DNA of 64,000 nucleotides from Bromus sterilis. Its lineage: Eukaryota; Streptophyta; Magnoliopsida; Poales; Poaceae. The stretch covers positions 186,371,016-186,435,015 of the forward strand of contig OX465597.1 of assembly GCA_950022295.1 (NCBI GenBank). Direction: 5' to 3'. The translations under genes and the position numbers were made by a program. Positions 1 through 12,300 of this stretch are shown here, piece after piece. Position 1 is the stretch's first letter. Each line of letters opens with the position of its first letter. The notes beneath the pieces are model-generated. The model worked only from the letters and a program-made list of their open reading frames with translations, ran no database searches and was not told the origin of the DNA.

Positions 1-800
1 TCATGCATTCATGGAGTGGTGCTTCTTCACTTGTAGTATACTTGTTTATTTTGAGACTTGTGTTTGATGGAGTGATGTATGTGTTTGACACTTGTGTGCA
101 CTATGCATATAGATCACTTGATGTTCATTATGTATTTGGAGACTATATAGATCACTTGATGTTTATTATGTGTTTGGATCACTTGATGAGATGTGATTTG
201 TGCTTCTGGTACTGCTGGTATATATGTATATATATTTTGTTTTGTCAAATGCAGGGAATTATAAGAAAAAAAAACAGTGGTTATGCAGCCTCTTTGCCGT
301 TTGCAAGCAGTCGGCAAAGCCCTTTGCCGTCAGTTGGTGGTCGGTAAAGGTGACACGTGGCGCCCAGCTGTGCAATCTGGGAACAGACTGGGTGCCATTT
401 GGTTAGTATGCCGTCTGTATAACCCTGGAAGACGGCAAAGAGCATCATTATGCCGTCTGCCCAACAGACGACAAAGATATGATGGGAGGTGACATCTTGA
501 TGACGTCACCATTTCTTTGCCGTCTGTGGGTAGACGGCACACCTGCCGCTAACGGCCTGACGGAGGGGCTTGTAACTTTTTTGCCGACAGGCTGTCGTTG
601 CCGTCTACTTGCCAGTATGCAGTCGGCAAAGGGCTTTGCCGTCCGTCGATTATGTGCAGACGGCAAAGCACCTCTTTGCTGAAGAAACAGTTGACAGGAG
701 CTGTGCCGTCCGGGGGCAGACGACAAAGAGCTTTGTCGACCGCCAAAGGTGTGTTTGCCGTCTGCCAAGGCAGACGGCAAACAAGAGAATTCCAGTAGTG
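1..800. mobile_element. CACTA transposon terminal fragment (CACTA-0)
   Basis: The last bases, 793-800, read CAGTAGTG, the reverse complement of the CACTACTG terminus of En/Spm (CACTA) elements. Positions 285-785 hold many copies of TTTGCCGTCTG and its complement CAGACGGCAAA, the subterminal repeat type to which CACTA transposases bind. This repeat differs from the TGGCGCAT repeats of the other CACTA elements here, so it is a different family. Positions 1-250 are AT-rich with GATCACTTGATG-like repeats and show no gene; TGCAG at 251-255 could be a splice acceptor. The element interrupts an LTR: its flank TAC (801-803) matches the uninterrupted LTR copy near 16020. The other end lies outside the window. 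Confidence 0.8.
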
Positions 801-944
801 TACTTATCATTGCCGGAGTCCTACGGGAGACAATCTTAAAACCTCGGTATCTTCAGCGAGGGAAACTTGCCACTACGCTGCATCTCACCTTCCACTTGGG
901 TAACCAACGAAGGGCGAGAAGCAATTATCATCTCTCGCGAATCA
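801..944 (+). repeat. Left LTR, 3' remnant of element 1
   Basis: This stretch aligns with 16021-16163, including the ACGGGAGACAATCTTAAAAC block and the end TCTCTCGCG(A/T)ATCA. Its 5' part is cut off by the CACTA end at 800. There are several substitutions and small indels against the right copy, so the element is not recent. Confidence 0.85.
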
Positions 945-954
945 AGCAAATTTC

Positions 955-972
955 TGGCGCCGTTGCCGGGGA
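955..972 (+). other. Primer-binding site of element 1
   Basis: TGGCGCCGTTGCCGGGGA starts 10 bases after the LTR end. It is the tRNA-complementary sequence common in this group of grass LTR elements, where a host tRNA 3' end primes minus-strand DNA synthesis. Confidence 0.75.
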
Positions 973-1108
973 CTCCGAGTGATAACATAGGGGAGTTGCC
1001 CTCTACCTTTTTCCTTTACTTTTTTGGTCTTGTTAGTTTACGTTTCACTTTTTATCTTTGTGTCTTATATCAAAAGTTACAAAAAAATCTGCCACACTTG
1101 CTGCTACT

Positions 1109-1443
1109 ATGGGTTCCATTGAAAACACCAACTTGTGTGACTTCACTAGTCACAACAACAAAGACTTTATCTGCACTCCTATTGCCACACCTGCCACTTC
1201 AGCTACCTCTTATGAAATTAAACCTGCTTTGCTAAACCTTCTTATGAGAGATCAATTCTCTGGTGCTGGAGATGCTGCTGCTTTACACTTGAATAATTTT
1301 GTTGAATTATGTGATATGCAAAAGTATAAAGAAGTAGAAGGTGATGTTGTTAATATCAAGGTTTTTCCTTTATCTTTGAGGGAAGGAGCTAAAATCTGGT
1401 TTCAATCTTTGCCTAGGAATAGCATAGATTCTTGGGATCAGTG
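1109..1443 (+). pseudogene. gag: gag, 5' part, interrupted by solo LTR (element 1)
   Basis: The reading frame starts at ATG 1109 (MGSIENTN...) and runs to the codons for DSWDQC at 1443, where the long solo LTR begins. Residues about 40-110 carry the retrotransposon capsid signature: LLMRDQFSGAGDAAALHLNN, then LREGAKIWFQSLP, where the W-F-x-S-L-P motif is typical of plant Gypsy gag. Removing 1444-5943 plus one copy of the target duplication restores the frame into the codons for KDAFIGKYY at 5949. Gag would form the virus-like particle. It is a pseudogene here because of the insertion and of downstream stops and a frameshift. Confidence 0.8.
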
Positions 1444-1911
1444 TGTAACAGCGCAGATTTCACAAAAATTAAAAATTTTGTTTTCGTTGTGAATTGTTTG
1501 ATTGTCTGATATGTTTGCAGTGTTTGAATCCACGATTTATCGACCGACGATTATTTCCCCCCTCTTATCTCCTACCGGACGGAGACTGACCCTTGCCACC
1601 CTGACACTCGACCTTTGCGACACCGGGTTTCACCCGATCACCATCGCGAAAACCCGCACAAGACCAGCCGCAGCCAACGGAATGAAAAACCCCGTTTAAT
1701 AAGTTAACGGGATATTTTTGTAGCACACCGGAAAGTGTTCTCGAAACGGTTCCAGCGCAAGGTGAACGCCGCCGGCTCGACGCGCTGATCGCGCAATTCA
1801 AATTTTTACCCGAATCGGAGGTCCTGCGGACCCCCGGCGGTTAGGAACGTAAACACCGCGCACGCGAGAGAAAAACCGGGGATGTTTTTGCAAACTGCCA
1901 GCCACCTGGGC

Positions 1912-1919
1912 TATATAAA
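1912..1919 (+). promoter_or_regulatory. TATA box of long LTR copy 1
   Basis: TATATAAA sits in the context GGGC-TATATAAA-GACCACCAC. The same box and context recur at 9777 in copy 2, and a variant recurs at 19386 in copy 3, so it is the conserved LTR promoter. Transcription would start roughly 30 bases downstream. Confidence 0.7.
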
Positions 1920-2039
1920 GACCACCACTCTCCCTAGGGTTTCCCCCTAGCAAAAATTGCAGCCACCCCCCTGAAAATTGGCAGATCTGCCCACCAAAGC
2001 TCAAAAAATCCGAAACCCTAGCCCCTCCTCTGATCTGGA

Positions 2040-2062
2040 CCGTCAGATCTCAGATCTGACGG
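2040..2062. repeat. 11-bp perfect palindrome at start of LTR leader
   Basis: CCGTCAGATCT and its exact complement AGATCTGACGG are separated by one base, about 120 bases after the TATA box. Weakened versions occur at the same place in copy 2 (about 9888-9915) and copy 3 (about 19520-19550). Confidence 0.6.
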
Positions 2063-5000
2063 CCCCAGAGGTGCCACGTTGCTCCCAGCCGGATCCAGCT
2101 GTTTCGGGCCCCGCCGGGCCGATCCAGCGCCGCCAGGCCCGCCCGAGCCCCTCCTGCGCCCGAGCTCCTCGCCGTGGGAAGCCGCCGCCGGGCGGCCGCC
2201 TCCCCGCCTCCGGCCAAGCCGCCGCGTCGCCTGCGCCCGGTGAGCCACCCGGCCGCCCCCTTCCTCCGGCTCTCTCTCACCCCCTCCGCCTCCTCCCTGC
2301 AGATCCCCCGTCGCAGCGCCGCCAACCGCCATGGCCACAGCCGCTCGGCCGCGAGCACGACGGCCACTGAGCCACCCCTGCAATGCTGCACTGCGACCGC
2401 GCCACGGCCGGATCCCGAGCCGTGCTGCCCCCTTGGCCTCCCAGCGCCGCCCCGCGCCACCCTCGCCGGTGGCCGGAGCCGCTGCGCCGCTGCATGTCGG
2501 GATCGGGAGGATCCCGATCCGGCGCCTCCAATGCCCGTGGCCGCGTGGGCCGACCCACCTCGAGCGCCTCCATGCGGCCCAGCCTGCCTTGCAAGGCCCA
2601 GCCGCGCGGCCCAACCTCTCTAGCACAGCCACCGGTCTCATGGGCCAAGGCCCAGGGTGAGAACACCTTTTTTTCTTGTTTTCCTTTTTTTTCTGTTTTT
2701 TGTCTAAGTCTGTAGAATTCCTGTTAAACTGTGTTGTATTCAGTTTTGCGATGTAATTTGCGAGTAATCGATAGCCCGGACGAATGTGCGCCCAAAAGGA
2801 AAATTGTTTAGTTTTGTGTGTACTTCAGTTCATCTTTTGTGAGAATTTTGATTTGAGGCCATCTTGATGTTGCTAATCTCTGTTGAAGTGGGCATCAGAC
2901 TGTTAACTGCTGCTACTTTCTGTCAAGTGCTGCTGTTGTTATTTTATTGCAAGTTTGATTGATGATTGTGACACATCCATGAGTCCTATTGCACTGATTC
3001 TTGTTGCATACTGTTAAACATCATGTCTACTTAAATTCTATGCATTCACATGTCATATTGGCCTGCTGCATGATGTTTGTTTCATTACCCAAAGTAGCTA
3101 CCCTGCTGTTAGTGTGCTGCTGTTTATATAAAGTTGCTACTTTGCTGCCCTATATTTTTTTAACCGTGCATCTTATTGAGCATTGCAATATGTCATTTTG
3201 ATCTATGCCATGTCTACTTCCAGTATATGTATTGCATTGTCATGTTTACATTCCTGGTCATAGTTATGTTTAGCTCCAAAGTTGCTATCCTACTGTTGTT
3301 GACAGCCACCTCTGTTTTCACCAAGTCTGTAACTTTCCGATGCCATGTTGCCTGCTTAATATCTTTTGATCTGTGATGCATATGACCTTGATTCTTGTTT
3401 GTACCTAATCATCATCATGTCTAGTTCATGCCCATAGATTGCTATGTCATGTTGATGCAACTTTGCATATAGTTTTACCCCTGTTTTTACAGCATGATAA
3501 TAACAGTTTCTGCCCTGTTTTCCTGATTTTCACAAAGTCCTTGACCAGTAATGTTTTATAGCTTTTGTGTTTCTTATAACTAGTGAACCATGATGCCTAT
3601 TTGCATGATTCCTTTTGCCATGTATAATGTAGTTCCATGTCCTTTTGATGCATGTTTGCAATCTATAGCTAATTGTTTCATTGCTCTAAAGTGTGCTTCC
3701 TGATGTTAACAGCTTGTGTGCATAACTTGTTTTGCTTGTATCTTTTTAACCGTAACTCTGTTTGGAGTGTTCTTTATATGTAACTTGATTAGTTCTTTGT
3801 GTACTTTGTGTTTATTCTATTGTTTTATGTTGTTAACCAACCTAAAATATGGTTTAGGGTAGAACAGTACCAAACTCTTAAATCATCGTGAGGCACTTAG
3901 TGTAATGCCATGTTTAGGTTGTGCCTCACTTAAATTGACTAGCATAGATAGTTTATCTTATGCTTCACCTATTTCCATGTTTGTGTGCAATACCATGCTT
4001 GGGTGAGATGCCATGTTAACAACCTTTGCTCATCTTGTGTAGCTAAACAACTTGAACCCTTGTAAGTGTGCGGTATCGTCGTGTGTGACGAGTACTCCAC
4101 TTAACCTGTTAGTAACCGCTCTCGACGGTAGGTGCGATGTCTCGTGTTGCCTTCTGGTTGATGCTTGCTCGTGTTTGCCTCGTAGTAATAGAGTGCTTTC
4201 TCGTTGATTGCTTCCAGTGTTTACCCTCTTGTGTGCTTCTGCGGGTACCTCTCGGAGACGATGCGAGCTTGCGATCAACTACACCTTGGAACCCGACTTA
4301 TCAACAAGAAAGGACTATACAGTACTTATGATCCATTCTATTTCAACCAGCGGTTTGCATGCTAGTCTAGGATAGGTTCGATGTTTGATCCTACCCCATG
4401 TTTACAACCTCTTTCAAACCGATACATCCATGTTCCCTCCCAGCAAACCATGTACTGCTATGTTACAATTGCTCGTTGCTCAGCCCCTGCTTAGTATGCA
4501 TGCTTAGGATGCTACGATGTTACCCTGTTACTCCTTGGATTGGGCTATCACGTTATTATATTGTTTTTGATGATATGATTATTATAATGTTGACTATATT
4601 CGACGAAGGATGGAAGGTCTAGGCTATCCCGCCCCGACGCTTTGTTCCATTCGAGTCACCTAGGACCCGAGTTTCGGGTATTGTGTCTCTTTACGAGCGT
4701 GCCTAACCGCGTGTGGGATGCTATGGGGTCCCATTTTCTTACCTACCTAGCTTCAAACATTTCTAGTGGTGGCCCAAGCATATTTTACCATTTGAAAACT
4801 GTGTGTGTGTCTGTTGGGTCGCTCCTGGCAGATATTCTTTAAAACAAGCTGGGCCAGCTGGGACATGGTTTCCTTGTTGGTCCAACCTGTCTGGCTGAGG
4901 ACCCGACCTCATGTGAGAATTACCGGCAGTCCAAACCCGAGGCATACGGTAGAGACTAGATCGAGAGAGCGGCCGGCTCCTGAGCTGGATGTCGACTCAC

Positions 5001-5948
5001 CGGGGGCCACCCGGATTTGTTCGTTGTTAGCTAGAGGGACCTGTCATTTCGGATCTCTCGGAACTAAATCATAAAATGGTTGCGTGTGATGGGTAGCAAC
5101 TGAGAGAGATGGGTGTGCGTGCAGAGCCTTGTAATGGGCAGTTGGTACACCCCTGCAGGGTTAAATCTTTTCGAGAAGCCATTTCCACGGTTATGGACGA
5201 CTTGAGACCTACTCCTTGTTCATAGACAACAACAACTGAGATAATCTTAATATAACTTGATCAACGTGTGTATGCCTTGACTGCTTCTTCTTCGTCGGGA
5301 TGCGAAGGGGAGGAAAAGGATAGGATTGGTGTTATGCTTGCGTAAGTAGGTGGATATCAGACTTGCTGGAGGCGATTCCTCATCGAATGCTTGGCTTCTT
5401 ATCTTGCTCCCTAGATCGTTAGCCACTTCATAAATGCTAGTGCGGCAGCAACCTCACCACCTACCCCATCCTTACCGTAAACTACTAGTTGTCCTAGAAT
5501 GACGAGTGATGAAGTCCTTGCTGGGTCAGTTGACCACTACAGTTGGATGATGAGTACTTCTGTACTCATGATACTACCCCAAAACTCTTTTCAGGGTTCT
5601 TGATCGACAACAGGTACGGTGATCGACGTTTCACTTGGAGACTCGACGACGACTAGTTAGGAGGATCCCGACGGAGGGCCTAGACCCGTGTGGTTACGGG
5701 AGCGATGTCTTTTCTCTTTTCCACTAGGCATTTGATTGTAGTCTGTACTCAAACATGTATCTTCCGCTGATGTAATGTATTTAAGGCAGTTGTATGCCGA
5801 TTGTATGAGATGTTGTGATATCATGTTGGAAATCCGGGGCATATGGCTATGTCATATGTCGCGGTGGGACCGATATGTGCTTCGTCCCCGGATCTGGATG
5901 GAAACATCTAGATCTAGAAGAGTACCGCATATCGGGCCTTACAAAGTG

Positions 5949-7649
5949 CAAAGATGCTTTTATTGGGAAGTACTACCCACCTGCTAAAATTATCCAATTG
6001 AGAAGTAACATTATGAATTTTAAGAAATTGGATAATGAACCCGTTGCCCAATCTTAGGAACGTATGAAATCTCTTGTTAAGAAATGCCCTACACATGGTT
6101 TGACTACCTAGATGGTTATCCAGACTTTTTATGCACGCTTGAACTTTACCTCGCGGAACCTATTAGATTCGGCCGCGGGAGGAACCTTTATGTCAACTAC
6201 ACTTGGTGCTGCTACAAACTTCTCGATGAGATGATGACCAACTATTCCCAATGGCACACCGAACGCGCTCCAACAGGTAGGAAGGTAAACTCTATCGAGG
6301 AGATTACCTCCCTAAATGAAAAAGTTGACTTAATTATGTCTCTACTTACCAAGCAACCCTCTATTGATCCTCATGATGTTCCTTTAAATTCTTTGGTTGC
6401 TCAGGAACAAGTAGATGTGAACTTTATTGCTAGAAACAACTTCAACAACAATGCTTATAGGGGCAATTTTGCTAGCAATCCTAGACCGTTTCCATCCAAC
6501 TATGGGAACAACAACACTTATCCTAGCAACAAGAACCCCACTTCTGAACTAGAAAGTATGCTTAGAGACTTTATCACTACCCAAAAAGCCTTCAACAAGA
6601 ATGTAGAAGAGAGATTAGCCAATTTAGTTAATCTCTCTTTGAAGGTAGATAGCTTAGCCCTTGATGTTGAGATGCTAAAAATTAGAACCTCTCCCCTTGA
6701 GGAGAGGAAGGCAACTCCTATTAATGCTATCATATTACAAATTAATGAAAATATTAGGATGATGGATAAACTTAAAGAAATATGGGCTAGAGAAAAAGAG
6801 GAAGATGATATAATTAAGAGCCTTCCTACGCACCGCACAGTTGCCACTATCCAAATTGTTGAGGATACCGAAACTATTAGTACCCAATGCACTACTGGTT
6901 CCATTGGACCTATTAATGGTGATTCTAATACCTCAACCATAGAAGAAGAAACTCCTATGAACATAGAGAGTTTCAAACAAGTGAGCCTAGATGACACTAC
7001 TACCACCTTTGATAGTAGTGATATTGATTTTGATAGTTGCACCCTCTCAAAAGTTTTTAGCTTGTTACACAAAATGTTTAGAGACCCCCACACTAGCACA
7101 CTTAATCTTGCCTTCATGGAGCATATCACAAATGCTCTCATCAAAGCTAGGGAGGATAAGATTAGGATAGAAGCCTCCATACCTAGGAAGCTAGATGATG
7201 GTTGGGATTCTATGATCAAAATAAAATTAAATAACTTCTCTTGCTATGGTTTATGTGACGTTGGAGTTAGTACCTCCGTCATGCCCAAAAGAATGTATGA
7301 TATGTTTGAATTGAAACCTTTTGATTCTTATTCTTTTGGTGTTCGTCTCGTTGATTCTTCAGTAACGAAACCTTTGGGTAAGATCGACGATGTTCTTATC
7401 ATTGTCAATGAAAACTATGTTCCCATTGATTTTATTATTATGGATATAGAGTGTGAACATTTATGTCCAATTATTTTGGGACGTCCTTTTCTTCGCACCG
7501 TTGGTGCAGTTATTGACATGAAAGAGGGGAATATAAGATTTCAATTCCCTCTCAAAAAAGAGATGGAACAATTCCCTAGAAAGAAAATGAAGTTAACTTT
7601 TGAGTCCGTTACACGGGCTAGCTATTCTCTTTCTCTTGATAAAACTTGA
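5949..7649 (+). pseudogene. gag-pro: gag (3' part) and retropepsin-like region of element 1, decayed
   Basis: The gag frame resumes at 5949 and hits TAG stops near 6055 and 6110. Both are in places where the surrounding frame expects tryptophan (before ERMKSL and after THGLTT). A frameshift near 6205 moves the frame into the codons for LLDEMMTNYSQWHTERAP. From about 6210 the frame is open to 7649. It has an Asn-rich stretch (residues NNFNNNAYRG), a coiled-coil-like middle, and near the end a retropepsin-like segment: CDVGVSTSVMP (canonical D-x-G-A/S changed to DVGVS), then PIILGRPFLRT. The stop follows SLSLDKT. No zinc knuckle is visible and no RT follows. The first ~40 residues of the open frame at 6084 are out of frame with gag and are probably not real. 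Confidence 0.75.
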
Positions 7650-9309
7650 TCCTTTTTTTTCTTTATGCCTAGCTTAAAGGAGTAAAAGAAAGCGCTTGTT
7701 GGGAGGCAACCCAAGATGTTTTTACTTCTGTTTTTAGTGGTCTTGATGATTGTTACTACTGTAGCAACATCATTGTATCTTTATTTTCAAACTTTGTGCC
7801 AAGTTATAGCCTCTTATGATAAGTGAAGCAAAAGTTGTGACATGCTGCCCAAAACAGATTCTTTCTTCGTGACGGAAAAAATCGGATCAAACCACCAGTT
7901 CATATTTTTGAGCTGAATATTTTACACAACATGCTCTATACAACTGTTAAACTTTCGTATGTTCTGAATTTTTTAATTTGAGTTGCAGAAGTGCCCCGAA
8001 AAAATTCTCTACTACCTGTTGTTCTGTTTTTCACAAATTCTTCCACGTTTTTTCTCTCCTTACTTTTGCAAACCTTAAGCTTGCTTTTTCTTTGCAAAAA
8101 CCTTTTGTAAATCTTGATAAACAGTAGCTATTCAAGAATATCTTTATATCCAGTGGGGAAAAATTATTTTATTAAGGGTACTAACCTCTCTAATCAGCTT
8201 ATGATGAGTTATGTATGAAGGGAGTTTTGAAGTGTGCGATGGAAGATGATGAAAGAAGATTCGGGAGTGTCAAGCGCTCAAGCTTGGGGATGCCCCCATG
8301 CATCCCCAATAAATATTCAAGGAGACTCAAGCGTCTAAGCTTGGGGATGCCCTCGTGCATCCCTTTCTCCATCAACAATCATCAGTTCGTCCTTCGTCTC
8401 ACTATATTTTTATCACTTCATGCGTTATGTGCTATGTTTGGAGCGTCTCGCTCTTAGGTTTTATTTTTAGTTTTCTTTAGCTTTGCTTGCTCTTCATAAC
8501 AAGTTAGACCCCATCTTACTTTGTGTGGGAGAGAAACATGCTCCACTCCAATCTAGAACACATCATATAATTTTTCATGCCTATCTTTTTACTGTTGTGT
8601 GTTCTTTATCTTTTCGTAGCTACTGCCATGTTTAGTTTTAGTCTTAGGTTGTTTTTAGCAAGAGCCTTGGATTTTGTTTAGTTTGTTGATGGAACTCTTT
8701 TTAGTTTTCATGTTTATCTTGTTAAGAGAGCTGGTTGTTGCACTGAGTTGTGTCTTGTCTTGAAAGTAGGTAATTGAGGTTGCTATTTAATTTTAGTAGT
8801 AACTTGCAATAGTTTTGAGGTATTGATGTGAGTAATGTTTGAACTTTTGGTGTCAAGAGCTCTAGCCTATTAGTGATAGGTGTCATATTTTGGGCAATCC
8901 GTGTGTATTTTCAAAACCTACAAAAACCAGTTGAGAACTCTAGCTACTAGATGGATCGCTAATCTTTGGAGGGATCGGATGTTAGAGTACACTCACGTAC
9001 CATGAGTCGAGGATGCGCAAGGATAACCAAACCCCCACACACTCCTCCTCGGGGTACTTATCTCTTTGTGAACCTCCTTATTAGATTGAGAGTTACCGAT
9101 AATAAGTGCATGAGTTCTTCGGACTAATGTAAGTATTGAAAGTTGACACTTCCACCTCCTCATATTTGCTAGGCTCTCTCGTGGCGTGCATTGACTTCTT
9201 CTCACTCCGAGAGTTGGCGTCCACCTTCGCCGGTACATCCAAACCCTTGGCATGATACACTCTGTCAGCATAAACCTCCTTATATCTTTCTTCAAAACAA
9301 CCACCATAC
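7650..9309 (+). other. Non-coding 3' internal region of element 1
   Basis: AT-rich DNA with no convincing frame. It contains GCGCTTGTTGGGAGGCAACC at 7692, a block that in this group directly follows the gag-protease frame. It also has two copies of the AAGCTTGGGGATGCCC block (about 8280 and 8337), which resemble the polypurine region near 14492. This is where RT and integrase would be in an autonomous element. Confidence 0.6.
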
Positions 9310-12300
9310 TGTAACAGCCTAGTTTTTGCAAAAAATTAAAATTTTGTTTTCGGTGTGAATTGTTTGATTGTCTGAATTGTTTGCGGTGTTTGCATCCCCG
9401 ATTTATCGATCGGCGATTAGTTTTTCCCTCTTATCTCGTACCGGACGGAGACCGACCCTTGCCACCCTGACACTCGACCTTTGCGACACCGGGTTTCGCC
9501 CGATCACCGTCGCGAAAACCGCACGAGACCAGCCGCAGCCAACGGAACGAAAAACCCCGTTTAATAATTAAACGGGATATTTTTATAGCGCGCCGGATAG
9601 TGTTCTCGGAACGGTTCCAACGCAAGGTGAACGCCTCCGGCTCAACGCACTGATCGCGCAGTTCAAAGTTTTACCCGAATCGGAGGTACAACGGACCCCC
9701 GGCAGTCAGAAACGTGAGCACCATGCGCGCGAGACAAAAACCGGGGATGTTTTTGCAAACTGCCAGCCACCGGGGCTATATAAAGACCACCACACTCCCA
9801 CCCATTTTTAGGTTTTCCCTAGCCACAATTTTGCAGCCACCCCCCTCACAATGCCCCCAATTTCGCATTTTTGCCCAAAGAGTTCTGGACCGTCAGATCC
9901 GGAGATCCGACGGCCCGGATCGCGTCACCCAGCTCCACCAACCACCTCCATCTCTCTCCTCACCTCCTCTCCCCTCCCGTGGAGTCACGCGCGCCGCCGG
10001 ACCCGAGGCCGCCGCCGGCGAGCCGCAGCAGCCTCCTCTCGCGCCCCTCTTTCCTTCCCTCTGTCTCCTCCCCTCACCCCTATCTCCTCCTTTCTTGCAG
10101 GGACGCGCCGCCGGCGCCATGGCTGTCGGCCTTGAGCTCGGCCGCCGCCCGCAGAACCACGCCGCGCCACCCCCTTGGCCCCGACGACCCCGCGTCGTCC
10201 CAGCCGGCCGGATCCACCTCGCCTCGCGCCTCCATGAGCCGCCGGAGCCCGCCGCACGACGCCGACGTCGATCCAGCCGTCGGCCGCTGCCTCCTCGCTC
10301 GGGAACGGGCACGGGAGCGAGCAGGCCAGCTGCCTCCCCTGCCACGCGGGCCCAAGCGCGGCCCACCCCCAGCACGGCCCAGGCCAGATCTGCAGCCCAG
10401 GCCGGCCTCCTCACCAGCACAGGCCACTGTTGGGCCGAGCCCAATGTGAGGCCATGCCCTCTTTTTTTTCTGTCCCTGTTTTTCCTTTTTCTAATATTTT
10501 GCCAAGTGTTGGAAATTTTGCTGCTGATTCGATTCCGCGTTGACGATAGCAAGCGATCCGTAGCCCGGATGACTTCGCGCCCAAAAGACGAATTGTTTAG
10601 AATTGCGTGCTCTAGCATTCATCTTTTGTGAGCATTTGCATTTGAGCTCATTTAGATTATGTAATTGTGTGCTGAACAGGGCATCAGGCCGTTAAACTGC
10701 TACTTTTTCCTGTTAAGTGCTGCTGTTATTATTTTGTTGCAACTTTGCATGATGATTGTAACAAATCCAGGAGGCCTATTGCATTGATTCCTTTTGCGTT
10801 GCGTTAAGCAATGTTTCTACTTCAGTTTCATGCATTCACATGCCATATTTTCTTGCTGCATCATGTTTATATCTTGCTTCAAAGTAGCTATCCTGATGTT
10901 ATTGTGCTGCTATTGCTGAAACTGTTATTTTGTTGCAACTTCGGTCGACGAGTGTGTCGCGACCGTTTATCGGAATTGAGTGATTCCAATTGCATTTTGT
11001 TAAGCATCATGTCTACTTTCATCCCATGTATTGCTATGTCATGTTGCTGCACTTTTGCATATAGATTTACCCCTGTTTATACAGCATGTGTGCGTAACTT
11101 GTTTTGCTTATATCTTTTTAACCGTAACTCCGTTTGGAGTGTTCTTTATGTGTAACTTGATTAGTTTTTCGTGTTCTTTGTGTTTATGCTATTGTTTGCT
11201 GTTGTTAACCAACCTAAAATATGGTTTAGGACAGAACAGTACCAAATCTTTTAATCATTGTGCGGCACTTAGTGATATGCCATGTTTAGGTTGTGCCTCA
11301 CTTAAATTGACTAGGATAAATAGTTTACTTTGTGCTTCACCTCTTGCCATGTTTGTGTGCTATGCGATGCTTGCTTGAGTTGCCATGTTAATAACCGTTG
11401 GTTGATCACCTGTAGCTAAGCAACTTGAACCACCGTAAACGTGCGGTATTCGTCGTGTGTGACGAGTACTCCACTTAACATGTTAGTAACCGCTCTCGAC
11501 GGTAGGTGCGATGTCTCGTGTTGCTTCTTGTTGATTCTTGCTCGTGTTTGCTTCGTAGTAATAGTGGTGCACCGTTGATTGCTTTCCAGTGTTTACCCTC
11601 TTGTGTGCTCCCGCGGGTACCTCTCGGAGACGACGCGAGCGTGCGATCAACTACACCTCCGGAACCCGACTTATCAACAGGCAAGGACTATGCATTACTT
11701 ATGATCCATTCTATTTCAACCAGCGGTTTGCATGCTAGTCTAGGTTAGGTTCGATCTTTGATCCTACCACATGTTTACAGCCTTTTTCAAACCGATACAG
11801 CCATGTCCCCTCCCAGCAAACCTTGTACTGCTATGTTACTATTGCTCGTTGCTCAGCCCCGGCTTAGTATGCATGCTTAGGATGCTACGAAGTTACCCTG
11901 TTACTCTTTGGGTTGGGTTATCACCTTATTATATTATTGTTGATGATATGATTATTATAATGTTGACTATATTTGACGAAGGATGGAAGGTCTAGGCTGT
12001 CCCGCCCCGACGCTTTGTTCCATTCGAGTCACCTAGGATCCGAGTTCCGGGTATTGGTTTTAAGACTGAGCGTGCCTAACCGCGTGTGGGATTTTATGGG
12101 GTCCCCTTTTCTTACCTATCTAGCTTCAAACATTTCTAGTGGTGGCCCAAGCTGATTTACCATTTGAAAACCATGCATATATGCCTGTCGGGTAGCTCCT
12201 GGCAGACATCCTTTAAAATAACCCGGACCAGTGAGGACATAGTTCCCTTGCTGGCCCACTTTGTCCGGCTGAGGACCCGGTTTCCCAATGTGTGATTAAC

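Larger units (their letters stand above)
1444..5943 (+). mobile_element. Solo LTR, very long LTR family (LARD/Sukkula-like), copy 1
   Basis: This 4,500-bp block starts TGTAACAGC and ends GGGCCTTACA, with inverted TGTAA/TTACA ends. It is flanked by CAGTG (1439-1443) and AAGTG (5944-5948), a 5-bp target duplication with one change. It has no second LTR, PBS or internal domain, so it is a solo LTR left by recombination. The LTR length matches the large retrotransposon derivatives (LARD) of Triticeae, which carry ~4.5-kb LTRs and no pol; this family link rests on length and ends only. A TATA box lies at 1912, followed by a GC-rich transcribed leader (about 1980-2650) and a long AT-rich body. The GC-rich frames inside it are not conserved in the sister copies and are not genes. 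Confidence 0.85.

Noticed and set aside
2018..2660. Long open frames on both strands in the GC-rich part of the long LTR (up to 207 codons), also at 9714-10631
   Set aside because: They are Pro/Arg/Ala/Gly-rich, occur in several frames at once, and are not conserved between LTR copies. GC composition explains them.
6518..7219. 233-codon open frame on the minus strand
   Set aside because: It is antisense to the gag-protease frame, Ser/Leu-rich and without any domain; it is a shadow of the real frame.
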